NCBI GenBank assembly: GCA_019634415.1
Contig: JAHQVJ010000247.1
Coordinates: 29,518-93,517 of the forward strand
Direction of reading: 5' to 3'
DNA length: 64,000 nucleotides
DNA from: Myxococcales bacterium
Lineage (GTDB): Bacteria > Myxococcota_A > UBA796 > GCA-2862545
The notes beneath the pieces are model-generated. The model saw nothing but the letters and a program-made list of their open reading frames with translations, was not told the origin of the DNA and did not search any database. A program made the translations under genes and the position numbers. Below, piece by piece: positions 42,768 to 49,656 of this stretch (the first letter of the stretch is position 1; each line of letters begins with the position of its first letter).

Positions 42768-44698
42768 GCCGAGCAGCTTCCGACCTCGGACCGTTGTTCT
42801 CGGGGCTGTCGGCCCCGGCGGCTTCCGAGGAGGCTCCCGCACCGTCCACGGGCCAGCCCATCCTCCGCAGTGTGTTCGGCCACGACGCCTTTCGGCCTGG
42901 TCAGGATCGAGCCGTTCGGGCCTTCATCGAGGGCCGCGACGTCGAGGTGGTGCTGCCCACCGGGGGCGGCAAGTCGGTGTGCTACCAGGTGCCCGCCGTA
43001 CACCTCGCCCGATCCGGAGCAGGCCCCACGCTGGTGGTGAGCCCGCTGGTGGCCCTGATGCAGGACCAGGTGGCCGCCCTGCGTCGCAGAGGGGTGCGCG
43101 CGGCCGCACTGCACCGCGCCCTCGACCACGCCGAGCGCCGCCGAGTGGAGGGCACCCTGGGCGAGCACGCCCTGATCTACGCGAGCCCCGAGCGCCTGGC
43201 AGGCACCCGCTTTCGGCGGCAGCTGGCCAAAGCCTCGGTGTCGCGGGTCGCCATCGACGAGGCCCACTGCATCAGCGAGTGGGGGCACGACTTCCGCAAG
43301 GACTACCTCACGCTGGGCGCCCTCAAGGAGGTGCTCGGTGTGCCCACCATGGCGCTCACGGCCACGGCCACGCCGCGCGTGATGGAGGAGGTTCGCCAGT
43401 CGCTGAGCCTGGAGGATCCGGTGTCGGTGTGGGGGAGCTTCGACCGCCCCAACCTCCACCTGTCGGTGGAGCATCACCGGGGGGACAACGCCCGCACCCG
43501 CCGCGTGGCGGAGCTGCTGCGAGCCCAGGAGCTGGGGCGAGATCCCGCACGCGGCCGAGTGGTGATCTATGCAGCCACGCGCAAGCGGGTGCGAGCCGTG
43601 AGCGACGCGCTGCGCAAGGAAGGCTTCAAGGCGGGCTACTACCACGCGGGGCGCACCACGGGAGCGCGGGAGCGCGCTCAGCGCCGGTTCGAGTCCGGGG
43701 ACCTGGCGGTGCTGGTGGCCACCACGGCCTTCGGCATGGGCATCGATCTGCCCGACGTGCGCATGGTGGTGCACGTGCAGGCCCCCTCCACCCTCGAGGC
43801 CTACTACCAGCAGGCGGGTCGTGCGGGCCGGGACGGCGAGCCCTCGAGCTGCGTGCTCCTGTACGCCCCCGGCGACTCGCGCACCCAGAATCAGCTGATG
43901 GGAGCCTCCCCGAACCCCGGCGTGGAGAACGGCTGGAGAGCCATGCAGGACTACGCCTACGGCACGGTCTGCCGCCAGGCGGCCTTGGTGTCGTGGTTCA
44001 CGCTGGGTGGCCTGCCCGAGGCCGCACCCGACGAGCAGACCTGCGGCACCTGCGACGTGTGCACGGATCTTCCATCGGTGCGCACGGCCGTGCAGACTGC
44101 ACGGTCGTCCCTGCGCCAGGCCGCGGAGGCCCGAGAGGCCAAGCGCCGCGCCGACTCGGCGGTCTCGCTGACCGAGGCGCAACAGGCCCTGGTCGTCTCC
44201 TTCGTGGACGCGCTGCGCAAGCCCATCGGCCGCACCGCCCTCGCGCTGGGGCTCCGCGGGAGCAAGGCCAAGCGCCTCAAGCGCCTCCGGCTCCAGAGCA
44301 ACCCCCACTTCGGCGCGCTGAAGAGCGTGCCCGAGGTGGCCCTGGTGCGCGGCATCGATCAGCTCCTCGAGTGCGGCCGCCTGGTGCGCAAGGGGCGGAA
44401 GTACCCCACCGTGTGGCTTCCCGACAAGCGGGTTCGACCACGCTCGACGGGCGCGCCCAAGGCCAAGCGGCCTGCCGAGCGCGGCCTACCCGCAGCGCTC
44501 CGTAGCTTTCGGAGCAAGGAAGCCAGGCGTCGGCGCTGGCGGCCCTTCCAGGTGTTCCCCGACAAGCTGCTCCGCGCCATCGTCGAGGAGCGCCCGGCCA
44601 CGCCGGCAGAGCTGCTCGCCCTGCCAGGCATGGGCTCGGCCCGCATGGCCAAGTTCGGGTCCCAGCTGCTCGAGCTCGTGCGCGACAACCCGGCCTAG
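42764..44698 (+). CDS. recQ: ATP-dependent DNA helicase RecQ
   Basis: 644 residues from GTG 42764, overlapping the cytochrome stop (GTGA). Motif 0 FRPGQDRAV, Walker A TGGGKS (66-71), DEAH box (165-168, then CISEWGHDFR), and the second RecA domain with YYHAGR, FGMGIDLPDVR and QQAGRAGRDG are all RecQ. A cysteine cluster C-GTCDVC-T matches part of the RecQ zinc site; the first Cys is in GTVCRQ. The C-terminus has a winged-helix-like region and an HRDC-like end (LLRAIVEERPATPAELLALPGMG). It unwinds recombination and repair intermediates. Converges on dsbD (4 bp). Confidence 0.93.
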   Translation: MSRAASDLGPLFSGLSAPAASEEAPAPSTGQPILRSVFGHDAFRPGQDRAVRAFIEGRDVEVVLPTGGGKSVCYQVPAVHLARSGAGPTLVVSPLVALMQDQVAALRRRGVRAAALHRALDHAERRRVEGTLGEHALIYASPERLAGTRFRRQLAKASVSRVAIDEAHCISEWGHDFRKDYLTLGALKEVLGVPTMALTATATPRVMEEVRQSLSLEDPVSVWGSFDRPNLHLSVEHHRGDNARTRRVAELLRAQELGRDPARGRVVIYAATRKRVRAVSDALRKEGFKAGYYHAGRTTGARERAQRRFESGDLAVLVATTAFGMGIDLPDVRMVVHVQAPSTLEAYYQQAGRAGRDGEPSSCVLLYAPGDSRTQNQLMGASPNPGVENGWRAMQDYAYGTVCRQAALVSWFTLGGLPEAAPDEQTCGTCDVCTDLPSVRTAVQTARSSLRQAAEAREAKRRADSAVSLTEAQQALVVSFVDALRKPIGRTALALGLRGSKAKRLKRLRLQSNPHFGALKSVPEVALVRGIDQLLECGRLVRKGRKYPTVWLPDKRVRPRSTGAPKAKRPAERGLPAALRSFRSKEARRRRWRPFQVFPDKLLRAIVEERPATPAELLALPGMGSARMAKFGSQLLELVRDNPA

Positions 44699-44702
44699 CA
44701 GC

Positions 44703-47081
44703 TCACGAGGCCTCGTCGATGGCGGTCAGCACCATGCTGGGCGTGATCACCTCGGGCAGCAGGATCGGATCCTTGCTCGAGTCGCCCGGGATCATCAGGT
44801 ACATCGGCACCCCCGCCCGCTTGTAGCGGCGGAGCCACTCGGTGATCACCTCGTCCTTGCGAGTCCAGTCCGCCTTGAGCGGCACCACGCCCGCCTCGGC
44901 CATGGCCATGCGCACGGTCTCGGTCTCCAGGATGGTGCGCTCGTTGACCTTGCAGGTCAGGCACCAGTCTGCCGTGAAGTCGATGAACACCGGCGTGCCA
45001 GCCAGCGCAGACACGCGCTCCTCGCTGAAGGGCTGCCAGGGGATCTCCTCGTCGAAGGACAGGTCCGTGACCAGGCTGCCGTCGTCGCAGTCGCCGCCCT
45101 CGTCCAGCTCCATGTCCAGGAAGTACCAGCCCCCCAGCGTGGCGATGGCCACGCCCACCAAGCCAGCCACGGCCTGGCGCTGCATCGTGGCCGCCAGCCC
45201 ACCGAAGTGACCGAACACCCAGGAGCCCAGCGCCGCGCAGGTGAGGAACGCCAGGAAGCCCACCGTGCGATCGGGGCCGACCTGCGCCGCCAGCACGTCC
45301 ACCAGCCACACCGCGGTGGCCATCAGGGTGAAGCCCATGAGCTGCTTGAAGGTCTCCATCCAGGGCCCGGGCCGCGGCAGGAACTGGAACAGCGCCGGGA
45401 TGAAGGCGATCGCCAGGAACGGCGAGGCCAGGCCCAGCCCGATCATGCCGAAGATCAGGGTGAGCTCCAGCGGCGGCGCGCTGAAGGCATAGGCGATGGC
45501 TGAGCCCAGGAAGGGCGCACTACAGGGCGTGGCCAGCAGCACGGCGAACACGCCGTAGGCGAAGTAGCCCAACGGCCCTTCCTTGCTGGCCGCGTCGTTG
45601 GCGACGCCCGATCCGAAGGCCGGGATCTCGAACACGCCGAACAGCGACAGCCCGAACACGAACACCACGGTGGCCAGGGCCGCCACGTAGGCCGGGTACT
45701 GGAACTGGAAGCCCCAGCCCACGCTCATGCCGAAGCTGACCTGGAGCACCGCCACCAGCGCGGCCATGGACAGGAAGGAGACCAGGATCCCAGCGGTGTA
45801 GAACACGCCAGCAGCCTGGCGATCCCGCTGGGTGATGTCGGTCTGCTCCACCAGCCCGTACAGCTTCAGCGTGAGCACGGGCAGCACACACGGCATGATG
45901 TTGAGGATGAGTCCGCCCGCGAACGCGAAGAGCAAGCTCATCCACAGCGACACACCCGTCCCCTCGCTCGCGGGTTCGAACGCCCCGACGCTTGCGGTCT
46001 CCGGTCCGCCGTCGGTGTGCAACCCCGGCGCTGGCGAAGGCTGTCCGTCCATGGGGAAGTGCTCGGCGGCCAGCGAGAGCAGCGGCGAGCTCACCGCCTC
46101 CGCAGCGGTCCCGGCTGGCGAGAAGGGCAGGCCCGCCGTGATCTCCGTGCGGAGCCACTCGTCTCCCACCTTCAGCTGCACCAGCCCGCCGATCCGGGAG
46201 TCCGTGGGGATGGGCTCGGGCTCGTAGGCCTCGGCGTCCATCGCCACCAGGATCCGGCCGTCCTCGAGCTGCTTCACCTTGGGGGGGTCGATGAGTCCCC
46301 AGGAGTAGTCCGTGGCCACGATGGGCGTGAACGTGGGCCACAACCCCTCACCCACTGGGGCGAACCCCTCCTCGGTGGTCGGCGTGAGCAGGAACACCGC
46401 GCGGAAGGCCCCATCCGCGGGGACCGTGGCGGTGGACAGGGAGAAGTCCCAGCCGATGGCGTCGGCATCCAGCGCATCCGTGGGGTGCTGGGCCTCGTAG
46501 TGGGCGAACAGCGGCGCATAGGGGGTGGGCTCGGCGTCCGCCGCCTCTGCCACCACGTCCACCTCGATCTCCACCTCGGCATCGCCCTTGATGCAGATGG
46601 ACTTGCACACGAGCCAGTTCGCCTCGGCGGCGAGCGTGTGCGTGCCCTCGGGCGTGCCGTCCGGGACGGTCACCTCCGAGATGAGCAGCACCTCACCGTC
46701 GTAGCCGTAGCTGACCTCACCGCTCTGATCGAAGCGCTGCGGCACCGGGTAGTCGTGTGCACCCACGGCCACGTCGTGGGGCGCGGTCCACGCGATCTCC
46801 GTGGGCTGCCCGATGTCGCCGGGAGAGTGCCAGTAGGTGTGCCACCCTTCGTCCTGCACCAGGTGCAGCCCCACCTTGGCCGTGGTGCCCGGCGCGATCC
46901 CCGTCCGATCGAGCATCACCCGTGCGAGCACGGGATGAGGCTTGCCGTCGGGCTGCATCTTGCGCTGGGACGCGGACGCCGGGAGACTGGAGAAGTCGAC
47001 CGCGGGCGGTGGAGGTGGGGGCTCGGATGCCGAGTCCGCCCCCATCGCGATGGAGGTCAACATCAAGTGCAGCACAGCCAT
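44703..47081 (-). CDS. dsbD: DsbD/ScsB-like thiol:disulfide interchange protein
   Basis: 792 residues. The N-terminal exported domain (about 20-330) has a CKSICIKGD Cys pair. About eight TM helices follow, with the two membrane cysteines in NIMPCVLPVL and ATPCSAPFLG. The C-terminal thioredoxin-like domain has C707-L-T-C710 in FTADWCLTCKVNE. DsbD moves electrons from cytoplasmic thioredoxin to periplasmic thiol proteins, supporting cytochrome c maturation and disulfide repair. The longer N-terminal domain and its DUF-like architecture are closer to ScsB. The start is preceded by a purine-rich GGGGGA. Divergent from the metzincin gene (167 bp). Confidence 0.92.
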   Translation of the reverse strand: MAVLHLMLTSIAMGADSASEPPPPPPAVDFSSLPASASQRKMQPDGKPHPVLARVMLDRTGIAPGTTAKVGLHLVQDEGWHTYWHSPGDIGQPTEIAWTAPHDVAVGAHDYPVPQRFDQSGEVSYGYDGEVLLISEVTVPDGTPEGTHTLAAEANWLVCKSICIKGDAEVEIEVDVVAEAADAEPTPYAPLFAHYEAQHPTDALDADAIGWDFSLSTATVPADGAFRAVFLLTPTTEEGFAPVGEGLWPTFTPIVATDYSWGLIDPPKVKQLEDGRILVAMDAEAYEPEPIPTDSRIGGLVQLKVGDEWLRTEITAGLPFSPAGTAAEAVSSPLLSLAAEHFPMDGQPSPAPGLHTDGGPETASVGAFEPASEGTGVSLWMSLLFAFAGGLILNIMPCVLPVLTLKLYGLVEQTDITQRDRQAAGVFYTAGILVSFLSMAALVAVLQVSFGMSVGWGFQFQYPAYVAALATVVFVFGLSLFGVFEIPAFGSGVANDAASKEGPLGYFAYGVFAVLLATPCSAPFLGSAIAYAFSAPPLELTLIFGMIGLGLASPFLAIAFIPALFQFLPRPGPWMETFKQLMGFTLMATAVWLVDVLAAQVGPDRTVGFLAFLTCAALGSWVFGHFGGLAATMQRQAVAGLVGVAIATLGGWYFLDMELDEGGDCDDGSLVTDLSFDEEIPWQPFSEERVSALAGTPVFIDFTADWCLTCKVNERTILETETVRMAMAEAGVVPLKADWTRKDEVITEWLRRYKRAGVPMYLMIPGDSSKDPILLPEVITPSMVLTAIDEAS

Positions 47082-47157
47082 GGATCCCCCGAGCTGGAGC
47101 TATGGGCCACCTTTCTACCGTGCGAGACGGTCCGTGGCCGACCATTAGACGTCAGTG

Positions 47158-47226
47158 GCTGTCAATCGTGCGGACATTGGGCAAGACGTGCTCCCGTCAC
47201 CTGCTGTCAACCGGACCGACATTGGT
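47158..47226. repeat. Pair of ~24-bp direct repeats in the dsbD/metzincin divergent region
   Basis: Copies at 47158-47181 and 47203-47226 share GCTGTCAA at the left and GACATTGG at the right (19 of 24 bases equal). Each contains TGTCAA, i.e. TTGACA on the minus strand, a consensus -35 for dsbD-side transcription. Spacing start-to-start is 45 bp (about four helical turns plus), suiting a pair of regulator sites. No clean -10 was found for either. Confidence 0.5.
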
Positions 47227-47248
47227 TAGTCTGTGCGGCGGAGGCGCC

Positions 47249-48346
47249 GTGCTCATCGCAATGTCCTGGTTGCTCGACCTCGGATGCACCGGCCCCCTGA
47301 AAGAGGAGAATGTCAACGGGCAACGCACCCTGAACAAAGACGACTTGCGGACGAGTCGCATGGGCACAGATCGGGTCCGCATTCCCGTTCAGCAGGGCGA
47401 GTCTGCGCTGCTGGCCACGGCATCGGTCGACGCTCCGAACACCATCCACGTGCGGAGCCTCACCTCCCCCGACGGGGAGGAGGTCTTTCGCTCGGCGGAG
47501 TGGAACGACTCCCCCTACACCAAGACCAACGCGGGCTTCATTGCCACCACGGTCACGCTGAACTGGCCCATCCTGGCCTCGGACATCCCACTGACCGAAG
47601 GCACCTGGACGCTCGAGTTGGGCGTGGTCGACGAGAACACTCGCTTCACCGCCTCCGACTACTCCCTCGACGTGCTGTTCAAGGAGGACGCCGACTGGAC
47701 CTCCGGTGTCCTCGACGTGGCCCTGATCTACACCGACGGCCTCGACGCCGACGCAGACGTCATGCAGGCCGTGCAGGCCGCCAAGGAGATGTGGCGCGAT
47801 CTCTACGCTACCGCCGGGATCGAGATCCGGACCTCCGAGTTCGCCTTCGACGGTGAGCAACTCGGTCCACCGGCCTTCGACGACGAGCCAGCGTTCATCG
47901 ACATCTCGGCCGACACTCCCATCTCCACCATCAACGTGGTGCTCTCCGAGTGGATCGAGGGCTACGCCGACGTGCTGGGCATCTCGGGAGACATCCCGGG
48001 CCCGCTGGTCCCCACAGCACGCTCCGCTGTGCAGCTCGGAGTGCGCCTCGCGGCGGGAACGGACGGCACGTTCGACGAGGAGGAGACGCGGATCCTCGCC
48101 GAGACCATGGCCCACGAGACGGCCCACTACCTGGGGCTGTTCCACCCCGTGGAGCGCGAGGGTTGGGACGAGTACGACGTGCTCGAGGACACGCCGGAGT
48201 GCAACAACGAGTCGCAGTGCATCACACGACTCCAGAGCAACCTGATGTTCCCCTTCCCCGTCTGCCCCGCCCTGCGTTGTGTGCGCCAAGAGGAGCTGAC
48301 GGACGAGCAACAGGCCGTATTGAACCGGTACACCGGTGTGAACTAA
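47249..48346 (+). CDS. Metzincin-type metalloprotease lipoprotein
   Basis: 365 residues from GTG 47249, picked because GGAGG lies 5-6 nt upstream; TTG 47222 and ATG 47261 are alternatives. It begins VLIAMSWLLDLGC, a short lipoprotein signal (LDLGC). The first half is beta-rich. The second half has HETAHYLGLFH from His289, the full HExxHxxGxxH zinc motif of metzincins. About 35 residues on comes LMFPFPV, a plausible Met-turn. Cys pairs (PECNNESQC, PVCPALRC) may brace the C-terminus. A secreted-side endopeptidase is inferred. The next gene is an OmpA-like lipoprotein 11 bp downstream. Confidence 0.88.
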   Translation: MLIAMSWLLDLGCTGPLKEENVNGQRTLNKDDLRTSRMGTDRVRIPVQQGESALLATASVDAPNTIHVRSLTSPDGEEVFRSAEWNDSPYTKTNAGFIATTVTLNWPILASDIPLTEGTWTLELGVVDENTRFTASDYSLDVLFKEDADWTSGVLDVALIYTDGLDADADVMQAVQAAKEMWRDLYATAGIEIRTSEFAFDGEQLGPPAFDDEPAFIDISADTPISTINVVLSEWIEGYADVLGISGDIPGPLVPTARSAVQLGVRLAAGTDGTFDEEETRILAETMAHETAHYLGLFHPVEREGWDEYDVLEDTPECNNESQCITRLQSNLMFPFPVCPALRCVRQEELTDEQQAVLNRYTGVN

Positions 48347-48357
48347 GGAGACGACGG

Positions 48358-49047
48358 ATGCGGGCAGGGCTGTGGATGGTGGTGGCCGCAGGGTGCGTGT
48401 CACCCGCCAAGTACACCGAGCTGGAGAATGCCTACAACGGCGCCATCGAGGAGCGAGACGCTGCTGCCACCGAGCGCGACGCTGCCGAGGCTCAGGTGCA
48501 GCAGATGAAGGAGCGCAACCGGCGCCGCCTGCAGCGGTTCGCCACCGCCTACGAGACCATGCTCACGGTGCAGCAGAAGGGTCTCGCCAAGGTGGCGATC
48601 GAAGATGGCCGCGCGGTGCTCCAGCTGGAGTCCGACGTGCTGTTCTCGAGCGGATCGGCGCGGCTCACCAAGGAGGGTGAGAAGGCGGTGACTGCCCTCG
48701 CCACGATCCTTGCCGACGGCACCGACGGTGCGTTCCAGGTGGAAGGACACACCGACGACGAGGCGATCAACAGCCGGGAGTTCCCGTCGAACTGGCACCT
48801 GGGCGCGGACCGCGCCATCGTGGTGGTGCAGGCGATGGTGGACGCGGGCATGCCCGCAGAGCGCGTGAGCGCAGCATCCTACGCCGAGCACGCCCCCGTC
48901 GCCGCCAACGAGTCCGACGACGACCGAGCCACCAACCGGCGCATCGAGGTCGTGGCCATGCCCGATCTCACGGAGCTGCTCCCCTACCGCCGCATGCTCA
49001 AGCAGCTCGAGCAGCGACAGGCAGACGCGGAGCGCAGCGCTCCCTGA
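48358..49047 (+). CDS. OmpA-family lipoprotein with coiled coil
   Basis: 229 residues from ATG 48358, with SD AAGGAG 7 nt upstream. MRAGLWMVVAAGC is a short lipoprotein signal (Cys13). Residues ~20-60 form a coiled coil (ERDAAATERDAAEAQVQQMKE). The OmpA/MotB domain spans about 85-205: LFSSGSARLTKEGEKAV, VEGHTDDEAI, NWHLGADRAIVVVQAMVDAG, and DRATNRRIEVV. The NWxLGxxRA region matches the peptidoglycan-binding motif (NxxLSxxRA). It probably tethers the outer membrane to peptidoglycan. Converges on alkB with 3 bp between. Confidence 0.93.
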   Translation: MRAGLWMVVAAGCVSPAKYTELENAYNGAIEERDAAATERDAAEAQVQQMKERNRRRLQRFATAYETMLTVQQKGLAKVAIEDGRAVLQLESDVLFSSGSARLTKEGEKAVTALATILADGTDGAFQVEGHTDDEAINSREFPSNWHLGADRAIVVVQAMVDAGMPAERVSAASYAEHAPVAANESDDDRATNRRIEVVAMPDLTELLPYRRMLKQLEQRQADAERSAP

Positions 49048-49050
49048 TCC

Positions 49051-49632
49051 CTACAGGCTGTCGAAGGCACGCGCGGTCAACGAGATCCGCCGCCCTCGGT
49101 CCCTGGCGAAGTGCGGCACCTCGTGGGTGTAGGTCAGGTTGGTCTGCCACGGGATGACCACCACGTCTCCGTGGCCTACGACCACGTCGACCTTGCCCGT
49201 TCCCTTGTAGGGCCGCAGGCGGAACGTGCGCTGCGCGCCGAGCGACAAGGTGAGGATCGGAGCCCCCTCGACGAGGCCCGCACGACTGTCGCGGTGGGGG
49301 CCGATGTAGTGCGCCTCCGCCGCATCGTACCAGTTGAGCAGCAGACCATTGACCCGGGGCTCGATGGACCGCGCCCACGCGAGACCAGGCTCGAGCACCT
49401 CGGGCACAGGATGAGCGCGGCTCGTCTGCCCCGAGAAGTGGTAGTCGCGCCCGTAGGCCCGCTGCCAACGAGGCAGCGCCACGGACCGGCCGTACAGGGT
49501 GAGCCGATCCATCGTGGTGGGCCGCAGCGACCACCACCGATCGAACGCATCGCCGGCGGGATCGGGTAGCCGATCCATCGGGGTGTTGCCGACGAGCACG
49601 ACGTGCCCGTCGCCCAACCGCACCTCGCGCAT
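49051..49632 (-). CDS. alkB: AlkB-family 2-oxoglutarate/Fe(II) DNA-alkylation repair dioxygenase
   Basis: 193 residues, typical for AlkB homologues. Fe(II) ligands His113 and Asp115 (YIGPHRDSR) and His170 (NLTYTHEVPH); 2-oxoglutarate-binding Arg in RRISLTAR (about 182-188). NGLLLNWYDAAEAHYIG is the usual strand before the HxD. It removes methyl groups from 1-methyladenine and 3-methylcytosine oxidatively. SD GGAGG lies 4 nt before the ATG. A LexA-like palindrome (49643-49656) lies 11 bp upstream of the start, suggesting SOS control. Confidence 0.93.
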   Translation of the reverse strand: MREVRLGDGHVVLVGNTPMDRLPDPAGDAFDRWWSLRPTTMDRLTLYGRSVALPRWQRAYGRDYHFSGQTSRAHPVPEVLEPGLAWARSIEPRVNGLLLNWYDAAEAHYIGPHRDSRAGLVEGAPILTLSLGAQRTFRLRPYKGTGKVDVVVGHGDVVVIPWQTNLTYTHEVPHFARDRGRRISLTARAFDSL

Positions 49633-49642
49633 GGCTCCTCCA

Positions 49643-49656
49643 TGAACATGTGTTCA
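49643..49656 (-). promoter_or_regulatory. LexA-like SOS box upstream of alkB
   Basis: On the coding strand the site reads CTGAACACATGTTCA; its core GAAC-N4-GTTC matches the classic DinR/LexA operator and, as I recall it, most of the Myxococcus xanthus LexA consensus (two mismatches). It overlaps the stop codon of the upstream gene and ends 11 bp before the alkB ATG. Confidence 0.65.
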
